Shown: piece after piece, positions 8,359-16,740 of the stretch
Numbering within the stretch: position 1 is the first letter of the stretch
Layout of the letters: every line of letters starts with the position of its first letter
Source of the DNA: Syntrophaceticus sp050949745
Lineage (GTDB): Bacteria; Bacillota; DSM-12270; Thermacetogeniales; Thermacetogeniaceae
Assembly: GCA_050949745.1 (NCBI GenBank)
Contig: JBMNGF010000018.1
Coordinates: 124,001 to 188,000 of the forward strand
Length of the DNA: 64,000 nucleotides
Direction of reading: 5' to 3'
Position numbers and translations under genes: made by a program
Notes under the pieces: model-generated
What the model saw: only the letters and a program-made list of their open reading frames with translations
Told to the model about the DNA's origin: nothing
Databases searched by the model: none

Positions 8359-9388
8359 AGATATCCTCCTCCCCTAACTGTGCTGCCAGCATCATGCAGA
8401 GCGACCAGACCGGTAAGGTTCTGGCCTGCTCGGCGCTGCATACCTTGTCCAGGCTGAGGGTTTCCAAGCCTACCCTGGCGGCAGCTGCTTCCAACAGAAA
8501 GGAGCCGCTGCCGGCACAGATCAAAGAAAACGGCTTACGCATGCGTGACAGCACCTGATACAAAGCCTCTGTCACTTGCTGCACCTGTTTGTCATATAGA
8601 TAGTGGGCAATACCGTTTATTTCATTATCGCTCAGCAGATCAGTGTCTCCGCAGATCAGCCGCGCTAGCCTAGCCCGGGCGCATTCCGGTGTTTTCCCCT
8701 TTCCATCGGGTGTTGGCCACTGATAATCTTCAGGCTGAATATTGCCTAATATGAGATGCACATCAGCGGTTATTGCAAAGTACTCGGGGCTGACACGGCA
8801 GAATCTGCCGCGCAGGGGTATACAGGCAGCCAGATTACTGCAGGGGGTGCGCAGGATGCCGGTATAGACGAGCTCACCAGAAGTCAGCCTTTCAGGATCG
8901 GTTCTGCCCTGGGTGGCCACTACTCCATCTTTAAAGGGAATGATGTCTGTTGTTGTTGAGCCTGTATCCGCCAAGATTCCTTCCTGGAAGAGTTGTGCTG
9001 CTGCCCATGCGGATGCCACCCAATTTGCTCCTGCTGCCTGGAGAGGGTTTTGGAGGGCTTCTTCAATGTTTTTTAGCTTGCCATCCACGGTAAGCACATA
9101 AACATCTGTACCAGAAAAAGCCCTTTTTACTGCTTCTAGTACAAAAATAACTCCATTTCTTTTGGTGGGGAAGGCATCGGCGAGTTCTGCGGTCAGGGTT
9201 ACTGCTGCCTTGTGAGCGGGGTGTGATTGATGGATACCGATCAGTACGTCTGCAAGTTCATCTGCTTGCCTCCACATGGGAAATATGTGTATTGATGAAG
9301 AGAGTGTGAATTCAGAACCTGTTTTTTTCATGGTTCCAACCTTTATATTAGCGCCGCCGATATCTAAAGAGATCAGCTGTTTAGTCAT
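8333..9388 (-). CDS. mfnF: Methanofuran precursor synthase MfnF (ASKHA fold)
   Basis: Predicted to condense the aminomethylfuran diphosphate with the tyramine-glutamate moiety to form the methanofuran core. Features of the COG1548 family are present: SLDIGGANIKVG at residues about 7-18, TLTAELADAFPTKRNGV, LADTGSTTTDIIPF as the second phosphate loop, and CAGSGSFLLEAAA near the C-terminus. The 351-aa length is normal. First gene of the minus-strand methanofuran operon, transcribed away from the H4MPT array through a shared 370-base control region. Confidence 0.85.
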   Translation of the reverse strand: MTKQLISLDIGGANIKVGTMKKTGSEFTLSSSIHIFPMWRQADELADVLIGIHQSHPAHKAAVTLTAELADAFPTKRNGVIFVLEAVKRAFSGTDVYVLTVDGKLKNIEEALQNPLQAAGANWVASAWAAAQLFQEGILADTGSTTTDIIPFKDGVVATQGRTDPERLTSGELVYTGILRTPCSNLAACIPLRGRFCRVSPEYFAITADVHLILGNIQPEDYQWPTPDGKGKTPECARARLARLICGDTDLLSDNEINGIAHYLYDKQVQQVTEALYQVLSRMRKPFSLICAGSGSFLLEAAAARVGLETLSLDKVCSAEQARTLPVWSLCMMLAAQLGEEDIFGKLKGDG

Positions 9389-9472
9389 TATTTTTGCTAT
9401 CCTTTCTTTAATAAGTAGTCTCCAAAAATTGATTTCGACACCCTATTTAAAAACACCTATTTGCAAAAATTA

Positions 9473-9491
9473 TTTTGGCATATGCCTAAAA
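9473..9491. promoter_or_regulatory. 19-bp palindromic operator candidate
   Basis: TTTTGGCATATGCCTAAAA equals its reverse complement except for one symmetric base pair. It lies 6 bases upstream of the -35-like element in the divergent region, as expected of a dimeric repressor or activator site. Confidence 0.55.
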
Positions 9492-9497
9492 AAGTTG

Positions 9498-9526
9498 TTG
9501 TATCTTGTCTATTTTTAAGATATGAT
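9498..9526 (+). promoter_or_regulatory. Sigma-A-like promoter for the H4MPT array
   Basis: TTGTAT (9498-9503), 17 bases, TATGAT (9521-9526). Spacing is ideal and both hexamers are close to consensus. It would give a leader of about 230 bases before the first gene. Confidence 0.5.
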
Positions 9527-9678
9527 AATTATAAACAATAAATTGTTGTTTTTTTCATTTTCATCATGTACATAACTGTTTGTTCTCATCAAGTAACTGT
9601 CTTAAGTGTTTTTTTTAGCCCTATATACCCATAGATGTTTTATTGTGAATAATACCACAAAATCGTTTTAGAGGGGGT

Positions 9679-9723
9679 GTTGCCTAAAAGATAAAGCAAG
9701 CAGATTATTTTTTTGGCGGCAAC
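9679..9723 (+). promoter_or_regulatory. Possible leader hairpin before the 592-aa gene
   Basis: GTTGCC (9679-9684) can pair with GGCAAC (9718-9723) across a long AT-rich loop containing a run of seven T. It could be a weak leader structure; no known riboswitch class is recognised. Confidence 0.25.
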
Positions 9724-9760
9724 CTTAATTAAACATTAAATGAAACGAGGAGGTTTTACC

Positions 9761-11539
9761 TTGCAAAAAGAAGTTTGTGCTGCTGCGATGGCAGCCATCG
9801 CCGACACCGATTTTGTTACCAATGACCGTATCGAGGCACTGACCAAGGGGCACGGGATGGTCAACATAGCCGCTATGTGTGCCGCAAATGCCATTGTCAA
9901 AGATGTTATGCGGGGTATCAATATCAAGCTGACCGATGAGGACAGCGGCTATCTGCCGGTAGATGATGTTCTCAGAAAGGGTATTGAAGCGGCTAAGGAG
10001 GCAGGGGCGGATTCAGCTAATGCTGCATTGCTTGCTGCTACAGTTTTGTATTTTTGTGGCACTAATGCTCAGGCAGGTGTGCCTGCCGGCAACCGTAAGC
10101 TCGGCGCACTAGCCAGGATGATCGCTGGTGTTGATAGATGTGGTATGGCTGCTGTTCCCACACCAAAATCCAATAACAAGATCTCTGGGTTTGCTGCGGT
10201 TCAGGCTATCTACAACGCCATGGCAGAAGGCAAGTTGACAAGGGTCGATGGCCGAAAGCTGCCGTTAGGTGTAGGTGGGGGGCCCCTCTACGGGCACAGC
10301 GTGCTTGGTGAGGATTATGGTTTTGTAGAGATGTCCTATAATGGAGCGAAAATTGGTACCCAGGCTATGATGGATACATATGCTGGTGCTGGTATAGCAC
10401 CTAGCCCGATTATCTCTGCTATATATGGTGCTGCCGCTATTTTGGAGATCGTTCACCCAGATGCCTGTGTAGGAGAGGATTACGGAGAGCTGTTTGTCGT
10501 AAACAGCGCTTGCCTGGCTGGCAAGGGGGCCTGTGAAGTAGCTGGAATACCTGAAACACTGCACATGAGAGGCACCAACGAGGAATATGACAGTGCTCGC
10601 CTGGTGGGAGAACTGGGATTGATGATCAAGGATGTAGGTGGCACTTCTGTTATCGGTATGATGGCCTTTGTGGAAATGTTAGCCGCCTTCCAGGAGGGAG
10701 TAGGTATCGGTGCTGGGTTCTCTGGCGGTCCTATTATGCCACCGCTGGGACATATGTCTGCTGATGTTGTTATTGCCATTCGCGCCCTTTTGACTAATGA
10801 TGGAGATCAGGATAAAGCGGCTGCTATTATCAGGGAAGTTAAAAAGAATGAGTGGCTTGATCCGGAACAGGCTGCTTTTGCAGCTAATACCATTGCAAGG
10901 AAAGCTGAACAGAGCCGGCGTGGCCCAGTAACTGCTGCTATCATCACAGGTACCGAGGGAGTACGTGTCAATGCTGTCTACAGCCGGGCACAAAAGGTTT
11001 ATGATGACCTGAAAGCCGGTAAATCCTTGAAAGAATCTGTAGCTGAACTTGATACCGCCAGGAAAGAAAAAGTGGAAGAGCGTGCAGGGATGATGCTGGG
11101 TGGTATGACTGGACATGAGGTAGAGGTTAAGATCACTAAGATCGCAGGTGGAGGAAGGCGCAAAAATCCCTTTGCCCAGAAGTACTACGGTTTTGATGCT
11201 GATATCGATGTGGCATTAACTGTTGACGGACAGAAGTTTACCCTGACGGGGCTTGGCCAGAACGTGGTTCCAGATGCGGTTCTGAACAATAAAGAAGACC
11301 TACTTCAGGTTCTGCCATTTGCAGCGGTTCCGGCGACCGAGCTTTTGCTTTCCGGACATACGATCATCAATATCACCGTACCGGCTGCTGTTGCTGCTGC
11401 TATGGGGGTTCTCTCTCCGAAGGATGCAAGCAAAGAGGCTGAAAAGGCAGCCTTTTCAACTGCAGCTATTCCAGGTGGGAAAGATAAAGCAAAGGTAGTG
11501 GCTGAAATGGCTTTACGCATCATGGAGGACCTCTCTTAA
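9761..11539 (+). CDS. Unrecognised 592-aa protein heading the H4MPT array
   Basis: I do not recognise this protein. It is alanine- and glycine-rich, with no signal peptide, membrane segment or cysteine-rich FeS motif. Striking segments are KGHGMVNIAAMCAANAIVKD near the N-terminus, GVGGGPLYGHSVLGEDYGFV, GGPIMPPLGHMSADVVIAIR in the middle and GGGRRKNPFAQKYYGFDADI toward the C-terminus. That last part seems to start a separate beta-rich domain (about residues 440-530). The TTG at 9761 is chosen because GAGGAGG lies 7 bases before it, while the ATG at 9740 has no such site. It is first in the H4MPT array, which suggests a role in C1 metabolism or cofactor supply. Function unknown. Confidence 0.8.
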   Translation: MQKEVCAAAMAAIADTDFVTNDRIEALTKGHGMVNIAAMCAANAIVKDVMRGINIKLTDEDSGYLPVDDVLRKGIEAAKEAGADSANAALLAATVLYFCGTNAQAGVPAGNRKLGALARMIAGVDRCGMAAVPTPKSNNKISGFAAVQAIYNAMAEGKLTRVDGRKLPLGVGGGPLYGHSVLGEDYGFVEMSYNGAKIGTQAMMDTYAGAGIAPSPIISAIYGAAAILEIVHPDACVGEDYGELFVVNSACLAGKGACEVAGIPETLHMRGTNEEYDSARLVGELGLMIKDVGGTSVIGMMAFVEMLAAFQEGVGIGAGFSGGPIMPPLGHMSADVVIAIRALLTNDGDQDKAAAIIREVKKNEWLDPEQAAFAANTIARKAEQSRRGPVTAAIITGTEGVRVNAVYSRAQKVYDDLKAGKSLKESVAELDTARKEKVEERAGMMLGGMTGHEVEVKITKIAGGGRRKNPFAQKYYGFDADIDVALTVDGQKFTLTGLGQNVVPDAVLNNKEDLLQVLPFAAVPATELLLSGHTIINITVPAAVAAAMGVLSPKDASKEAEKAAFSTAAIPGGKDKAKVVAEMALRIMEDLS

Positions 11540-11552
11540 AATATTTTTAATA

Positions 11553-11588
11553 GGCAGGGGTGAAAACCTTAGGGTTATTGCCCCTGCC
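11553..11588 (+). other. Strong intra-operon hairpin
   Basis: GGCAGGGG (11553-11560) pairs perfectly with CCCCTGCC (11581-11588), and inner AACC/GGTT extends the stem. On the plus strand it is followed by A residues, not T, so it is more likely an mRNA processing or stability element than a terminator. It lies between the 592-aa gene and the LarC-like gene. Confidence 0.5.
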
Positions 11589-11613
11589 AAAAAAATGACC
11601 GGGGGTAGCATCA

Positions 11614-12132
11614 GTGCTCTTAATGACCAATGTGGATAACATCAATTCGGACCAGGTTCCCTACCTAATTGAGCAGTTAATGCAAAGAGGGGCTCGCAAT
11701 GTTCATGTTGTCAATGCATTGACTAAAAAAGGACGTCCAGAATACATTTTTTTTATTGATGTGGGTGAGCCTGAAAGGGAATCGGTGAGCAGGTTTCTTG
11801 CTTCTGAGATAGGCACACTGGGCATCAGGTGTCTGAAAACTGATCATAGCAGTTATAAATACACGATTTATCCTATTAATATGAAGCTCAAAGATGATTT
11901 GGGAGAGAGTATTTGGGAAGGGCCAGTAAATGTAAAACTGGCGTTAGATGATCAGGGATCGGTTCTTTCTGTTCGGGTGGAGTATGAGGATCTAAAAGAT
12001 GTGGCTAGGATTTTTGCAGAAGAAGGTTCTGGTATTACCTTTTACGAGTTGAAACAGATGATTGAAACAGAAGCGTTGAGCCGATTTAGAAAGACAAAGT
12101 ATAAGGTGGAATTCGATTCTATTTCCGATTAG
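11614..12132 (+). CDS. Free-standing LarC C-terminal-like domain protein
   Basis: 172 aa resembling only the C-terminal half of LarC, the nickel insertase for the nickel-pincer cofactor. LLMTNVDNINSDQVPYLIEQ parallels the VMESSIDDLNPEVYPYLVKK segment of the full LarC encoded at 26491. Further on, EIGTLGIR matches TLGFR, and SVRVEYEDLKDVARI matches the PEYKDCCAAAERF region. The N-terminal LarC half with its HFHEVGAID motif is missing. The start is GTG with GGGGGT 8 bases upstream. A separate LarB-LarC pair is downstream, so this may be a specialised metal-handling paralogue. The family assignment is from motif order only. Confidence 0.65.
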   Translation: MLLMTNVDNINSDQVPYLIEQLMQRGARNVHVVNALTKKGRPEYIFFIDVGEPERESVSRFLASEIGTLGIRCLKTDHSSYKYTIYPINMKLKDDLGESIWEGPVNVKLALDDQGSVLSVRVEYEDLKDVARIFAEEGSGITFYELKQMIETEALSRFRKTKYKVEFDSISD

Positions 12133-12358
12133 ACACCGATGCCATCATAGGTGGCACCATCAGAGAATGAACTGTCGGGTTATTTAATATTTTGAGGTTG
12201 GCTGGAATAATACATATGTTTTACAAATTTCCGACATTTGCTTGTGAAATATATATCTAGGTAGCAATAAGCAAGTCTGGTTCTGGATTAGATATAGTGT
12301 ATTGGGTTGATGGGTCAAACTGGTGTATTTTTGAGATGGAGTTAGAAAAGAGGATGAC
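12133..12358. other. Intergenic stretch, no gene seen
   Basis: 226 AT-rich bases between the LarC-like and flavoprotein genes. A separate promoter for the downstream pterin genes could lie here, but no clear pair of hexamers stands out. Confidence 0.3.
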
Positions 12359-12892
12359 ATGGCGGCTAGAAGCGAAAAATCTAGGATCGCTTGGGGTTTA
12401 ACAGGTGCAGGGCATTTTTTGCCTGAGATAACAGAACTGATTAAAAATATAGATAAGGTGGACTTATTCGTTTCCCGGGCAGCAAATGAAGTGTTAAAGA
12501 AGTATCACCTGGAGAAGGTGCTATCTTGTGGCGAAAGGGTTTTTTATGATCGGACTGCCAGTTCGTCTGTGGTCAATAAACTCTACCTGGGATATTACCG
12601 GTTGGTTGTAGTTGCCCCAGCAACATCCAATTCTGTAGCAAAATTTGTGCATGGAATATCGGACAGTTTGGTTACCAATCTTTTTGCCCATGCAGGCAAG
12701 GCGCGGGTGCCGGTCATTGTTTTGCCTTCAGATGTAACATCTGAGCTAGACTCTAGAGCGCCCGGAGGAATGGTGCATGTCTACCCGCGTCAGATAGATC
12801 TGGAAAACACCAATTCTCTAGAATCTTTTGCAGGTACTACCGTAGTAAAAAATTCACAGGAGCTCGAAGAATGTCTAAATACCTATTTGTAA
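12359..12892 (+). CDS. Flavoprotein, dihydromethanopterin reductase-like (DmrB/AfpA type)
   Basis: Homo-oligomeric flavodoxin-like flavoprotein expected to reduce dihydromethanopterin to tetrahydromethanopterin. The 177-aa protein opens with a Rossmann-type IAWGLTGAGHFLPEI, has the flavin-binding VVVAPATSNSVAKFVHGISDSLVTNLFAHA and an IVLPSD segment, as in archaeoflavoprotein AfpA and DmrB of methylotrophs. It overlaps the dihydropteroate-synthase-like gene by 22 bases, which supports a role in pterin synthesis. Another flavoprotein of the same superfamily (for example a decarboxylase) is the main alternative. Confidence 0.75.
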   Translation: MAARSEKSRIAWGLTGAGHFLPEITELIKNIDKVDLFVSRAANEVLKKYHLEKVLSCGERVFYDRTASSSVVNKLYLGYYRLVVVAPATSNSVAKFVHGISDSLVTNLFAHAGKARVPVIVLPSDVTSELDSRAPGGMVHVYPRQIDLENTNSLESFAGTTVVKNSQELEECLNTYL

Positions 12893-14190
12893 CAGGAAAA
12901 TTGGCATTGAGGGCCTTGGAACGGACATTAGAACCACTAGGCCTAGATGGCGGTTACAGGATTGAAGCCTTGAGGATTACGGTTGCTGCTCTGATGAACA
13001 CCGAGTTCATCGCCAGGCACCTAACCGGTGTTGAGGAAGAAGTGGTGGTTATTCCCGGACTCTGCAAGGGGTCTCTTGATGTCATTGAAAAAGCTTGTGG
13101 GTGCCGGGTTATAAAAGGGCCAAAGGATCTAAAAGAAATTCCCCAGTTTTTTGGCTGTAGTGAAGCTGTTCAGGTTATAACTAAACCCAAAATCAAAATA
13201 CTGGCTGAAATTGTAGAAGCTCCTCAGATGACCGTGGACGAAATTTTGGAGCGTGCTGCTTTCTATAAGGAAAGCGGAGCCGATATCATCGATATCGGGA
13301 CAGAACTACACGGGGAGTTTGGGCACCTGAAAAAGGTTGTGACTGCCCTAAAAAGAGAGAGGTATCAGGTCAGCATCGATAGCCTGCGTCCAGAGGATAT
13401 CCTGATCGCTACCGAAGCTGGAGCGGACATGGTGCTCAGCATCAACTCTTCGAATATCCAGGTTGCCGGTGATCTGGACTGCATACTAGTAGTAATCCCT
13501 GATGATGATCGTGATCTAAAATCACTTTTTGATAATGTGGAAAAACTTTTGGCTCTGAAAAAAGATATTGTGATCGATCCTATTCTGCCGCCATTGATGT
13601 TTGGCTTTGTAGAAGGGGTAGGACGATATATAAAGGTGAGGGAAAAATTCCCCTCAGTCCCGGTGTTGATGGGAACGGGAAATGTGACAGAACTGACCGA
13701 TGCTGACAGCACAGGGATCAATGCGGTTTTGGTAGGGATGGCTACAGAACTTGATATTGATTACCTCCTAACCACAGAGTGCAGTGCAAGGGCAAGGGGT
13801 GCGGTGAAGGAGATCAGTATTGCCAGACAGTTGATGCATACAGCAAGGGAGTCTGGAGTGCTTCCTAAACATCTTGATTATTCTCTTTTGACCAGCAAGG
13901 ATCCCCAGTTGTTGCCATATACAGAAGCCGAACTGAGAGAAATAAAGTCTTTAATTAAAGATAGAAACTACCGTATTTTTATTGATGGGCAGTACATCTA
14001 TATTTTTAATTCCCGTGTTTTCCTGCGGGGCAAAGAAGCGGAGACGCTGTTTAAACAGATAGAAATCTCTGACTCTGCACATGCCTTTTACCTGGGCCGG
14101 GAGCTGGAAAAAGCTGAATTGGCATTGAAATTGGGCAAGAAATATGTCCAGGACAGTGAGCTCAGATGGGGGTATTTAAATGATCATTGA
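12871..14190 (+). CDS. Dihydropteroate-synthase-related protein of H4MPT biosynthesis
   Basis: 439-aa relative of dihydropteroate synthase found with H4MPT genes in methanogens and methylotrophs (TIGR00284 type). It is thought to join the pterin to the beta-RFAP-derived moiety. The TIM-barrel core has ADIIDIGTELHGEFGHLKKV, then VSIDSLRPEDILIATEAGADM and DIVIDPILPPLMFG, matching DHPS strands in order. N- and C-terminal extensions of about 110 and 130 residues are not found in folate DHPS. Start and stop overlap both neighbours (22 and 11 bases), showing tight coupling to the flavoprotein and DUF447 genes. Confidence 0.85.
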   Translation: MSKYLFVTGKLALRALERTLEPLGLDGGYRIEALRITVAALMNTEFIARHLTGVEEEVVVIPGLCKGSLDVIEKACGCRVIKGPKDLKEIPQFFGCSEAVQVITKPKIKILAEIVEAPQMTVDEILERAAFYKESGADIIDIGTELHGEFGHLKKVVTALKRERYQVSIDSLRPEDILIATEAGADMVLSINSSNIQVAGDLDCILVVIPDDDRDLKSLFDNVEKLLALKKDIVIDPILPPLMFGFVEGVGRYIKVREKFPSVPVLMGTGNVTELTDADSTGINAVLVGMATELDIDYLLTTECSARARGAVKEISIARQLMHTARESGVLPKHLDYSLLTSKDPQLLPYTEAELREIKSLIKDRNYRIFIDGQYIYIFNSRVFLRGKEAETLFKQIEISDSAHAFYLGRELEKAELALKLGKKYVQDSELRWGYLNDH

Positions 14191-14737
14191 GACTATAGTC
14201 TCCACTATCAATTCATCTAGTGATCCTAATTTTGCTCCTATGGGGTTTACCCCTATATCTGACCATAGTGGTTTACTGCACCCGTATAAAGGTTCTCATA
14301 CCTATGCAAATTTACAAGAAAACGGTGTGGGTGTGGTAAATATTGTCGATGATGTCCTCTTATTTGTGGAGACAGCTCTTTACTCTACTGTACCTCCCTA
14401 TGATTCTGCCAGATATGTTAAAGTTCCTTTGTTGAAGGATGCCAATAGCTGTTATGAGTTTCGTGTGGTTGATTTTAAAAAGGATCGGGAGCCAGGAGAA
14501 GTGAATGTAAAGATTTTGTCTCGCAGCAACCGGCGTTTTTTTAAGGGATTCTGCCGCGCCAGTTTTGCTGTTCTGGAAGCGACTATTTTGGCAACCCGTC
14601 TGAATTACTTAGGCAAGGCAGAGGTTATGAAAAATGCCAGTTATTTCAAGGAATTGGTGAGGAAAACAGGAGGAGAAAGAGAAAAACAGGCTTTCGCTAT
14701 GGTAGAGAAGTATCTTCAGCATGCTATTAGCCGTTAG
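14180..14737 (+). CDS. DUF447 flavin-binding split-barrel protein
   Basis: 185-aa DUF447 (COG2457) protein, regularly found in bacterial and archaeal H4MPT gene clusters. The reaction is not known to me. It opens with an IIETIVSTINSSSDPNFAPM segment typical of the family, followed by FAPMGFTPI and SHTYANLQENGVGVVNIVDD, as in flavin-reductase-like split barrels. ATG overlaps the upstream stop by 11 bases. A flavin-dependent step in pterin maturation is a reasonable inference from context. Confidence 0.8.
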   Translation: MIIETIVSTINSSSDPNFAPMGFTPISDHSGLLHPYKGSHTYANLQENGVGVVNIVDDVLLFVETALYSTVPPYDSARYVKVPLLKDANSCYEFRVVDFKKDREPGEVNVKILSRSNRRFFKGFCRASFAVLEATILATRLNYLGKAEVMKNASYFKELVRKTGGEREKQAFAMVEKYLQHAISR

Positions 14738-14757
14738 CCTCGAGGAGGTATGCGCCA

Positions 14758-15735
14758 ATGCCTATCCAAGTCCGAACTCCGGCACGATTACATCTAGGGC
14801 AGCTGGACTTAAGCGGCTCTCTCGGGCGTAAGTTCGGAGGGCTCGGAGTAGCAATTCAAGAACCGAATGTGAAATTGGAAATATATCCGGAGCAGGACCT
14901 GGTACTGGAAGGAGTAGATGTAGAGCTGCTGCGGGAATTGGTCGACCGGTTTTACCAGCACTTTCAGTTAACCCCCAAGGTTCGGGTGCGGGTTGTGTCA
15001 ACAATTCCAGCCCATATCGGTTTGGGTTCCGGTACTCAGCTGAGGCTGGCTGTGGCTGATGGGTTGGCCCGCTTTCACGGTTTAAAGGTACCTGTGCCGG
15101 AATTGGCAAGGATCATGAACAGAGGAGAGAGTCGTTCGGCTATTGGAACTACCGCCTATGCCACAGGGGGATTTGTTGTTGACGGTGGGCTAAAATCGGT
15201 GAATCTTCCTGAATTAACTAAGGGTGTTGCTCCACCTCCTGTGCTCTTCAGGCATGACTTCCCTCAGGATTGGTTTGCGGTGATTACTATTCCTGCTGAG
15301 CAGTCTGGGCTGGATGAAAAGAGTGAAACAAAGGCTTTTAAGAAGCTGTCGCCTATGCCTGATGAAGACAGTGGCAGGATCTGCCGTCTGGTTTTGATGA
15401 AACTGCTGCCCTCACTGCTGGAGCATGAGGCACAGGATTTCGGAGCAGCATTATCGGAAATACAAGGAGTTATAGGCAGATATTTTTCGCCTGTTCAGGG
15501 GGGGTGTTTTGCCTCACCGGTCTCAGCGGAATTAGCGGACTACTGCCTTAAAGAGGGGGCTTTTGCGGCAAGCCAAAGTTCTTGGGGGCCTTCGATCTAT
15601 GCCTTTGTAGAGGGGCAGGATGCTGCTGAACGACTAAAAAGTAAGATGGAAAGAATGCTCGAAAAATTCGGTGGAGGCTCTGTTTTGGTTACTGCCGCAG
15701 ATAATCAGGGCACCAGGGTAACGGGGTCAGCCTAA
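14758..15735 (+). CDS. mptG: Beta-ribofuranosylaminobenzene 5'-phosphate synthase (MptG)
   Basis: Catalyses the committed step of H4MPT synthesis, condensing p-hydroxybenzoate or p-aminobenzoate with PRPP and losing CO2 and diphosphate. The 325-aa GHMP-kinase-fold protein has RTPARLHLGQLDLSGSLGRK at the N-terminus and the phosphate loop IPAHIGLGSGTQLRLAVADG at about residues 83-102. GGCFASPVSAEL and a C-terminal glycine-rich motif follow. GAGGAGG lies 9 bases before the ATG. Among the strongest markers that the cell makes H4MPT itself. Confidence 0.9.
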   Translation: MPIQVRTPARLHLGQLDLSGSLGRKFGGLGVAIQEPNVKLEIYPEQDLVLEGVDVELLRELVDRFYQHFQLTPKVRVRVVSTIPAHIGLGSGTQLRLAVADGLARFHGLKVPVPELARIMNRGESRSAIGTTAYATGGFVVDGGLKSVNLPELTKGVAPPPVLFRHDFPQDWFAVITIPAEQSGLDEKSETKAFKKLSPMPDEDSGRICRLVLMKLLPSLLEHEAQDFGAALSEIQGVIGRYFSPVQGGCFASPVSAELADYCLKEGAFAASQSSWGPSIYAFVEGQDAAERLKSKMERMLEKFGGGSVLVTAADNQGTRVTGSA

Positions 15736-15871
15736 GATAAAAACCATATAGGAAAATAGGCTCAGCGTAACATTTTAATCGATATATTTGTTTCTTTTAA
15801 AAAGCAACAGAGATCCCAGTCGAAAATGAAGAGCTGCGCTATTTTATTGACAAAAAAGGAGGAAGGCGTTA

Positions 15872-16738
15872 ATGAAAAAAATTTTGATTCACTTGGAGTC
15901 TGGTCCCAAAGCCAGTGTTTTTGACCAGATTGCTGCCTATGATGCGGGTACTGACAACATAATCGCTTATGGTGGCGTGACCCCTGATGATGTCCAGGAC
16001 CTAGTTTATGGTGCTATGTTTACCAGGGGTGGGGAAGAGCTAAAAAACACAGCTGTCTTTATCGGCGGTACTGATGTTGTTGAAGCAGAAGGGATCTTTG
16101 AGCGCACATTAAACACCTTTTTTGGCCCTTTACGGGTTTCAGTGATGTTTGATGCCAATGGAAGCAACACCACTGCGGCAACAGCAGTAGCCAAAATGAT
16201 GACAGCAATGAAAGACCCTGCAGGCAAGAAGGCTGTTGTGCTGGCCGGTACAGGACCCGTAGGGGTCAGGGCGGCTATCCTGCTGGCAGAAGAAGGGTTG
16301 AAGACCTATCTCAGTTCCCGCAAATTATCCCGGGCTGAAGAAGTATGTAAACGCATCAAAGATAAGTACGGGGTCGATGTTCTGCCATTGGAAGTAAATG
16401 ATGATGACAGCTGTAAAAAAGCACTGGATGGTGCAGCAATTGCCTTTTGTACCGGTAAACCCGGGATAGTCTTGGTCAAAAAGGAGATCTGGAGCAGCCT
16501 TCCTCAGCTGGAGGTTTTAGCTGATGTAAATGCGGTCGATCCCACAGGAGTAGAAGGGCTCAAGGTTACAGATGACGGCAAGGTACGGGAAGGAAAAACA
16601 GTTTTTGGTGCCATCGGTATTGGGAATACCAAGATGAAGGTGCAGTATCAGGCTGTGGCCAGCTTGTTTACGAGAAATGATTTGGTGCTGGATTTTAGGG
16701 AGATTTATAAAATAGCCTGCGAAATCTGCGGTAGATAA
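15872..16738 (+). CDS. mtdB: NAD(P)-dependent methylene-H4MPT dehydrogenase (MtdB)
   Basis: Oxidises methylene-H4MPT to methenyl-H4MPT with NAD(P)+, or the reverse. The 288-aa protein shows the MtdA/MtdB N-terminal ILIHLESGPKASVFDQIAAY, the C1-carrier region FDANGSNTTAATAVAKM and a Rossmann domain opening with VVLAGTGPVGVRAAILLAEEG (about residues 114-134). It ends with VFGAIGIGNTKMKVQYQAV. AAAGGAGG precedes the ATG. Being NAD(P)-linked rather than F420-linked, it makes the pathway bacterial in cofactor use. MtdA cannot be fully excluded, but the gene context favours H4MPT over folate. Confidence 0.9.
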   Translation: MKKILIHLESGPKASVFDQIAAYDAGTDNIIAYGGVTPDDVQDLVYGAMFTRGGEELKNTAVFIGGTDVVEAEGIFERTLNTFFGPLRVSVMFDANGSNTTAATAVAKMMTAMKDPAGKKAVVLAGTGPVGVRAAILLAEEGLKTYLSSRKLSRAEEVCKRIKDKYGVDVLPLEVNDDDSCKKALDGAAIAFCTGKPGIVLVKKEIWSSLPQLEVLADVNAVDPTGVEGLKVTDDGKVREGKTVFGAIGIGNTKMKVQYQAVASLFTRNDLVLDFREIYKIACEICGR

Positions 16739-16740
16739 AC

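Larger units (their letters stand above)
9389..9760. other. Divergent control region between the methanofuran and H4MPT arrays
   Basis: An AT-rich stretch of about 370 bases with no coding region. It holds a 19-bp palindrome at 9473-9491, a promoter-like pair at 9498-9526 and a possible hairpin at 9679-9723 near the start of the 592-aa gene. Both operons begin here, so this is the natural place for joint control. Confidence 0.6.

Noticed and set aside
9679..9723. Riboswitch upstream of the H4MPT array
   Set aside because: Only one weak long-looped stem is visible and no conserved core of a known class; kept as a low-confidence hairpin.
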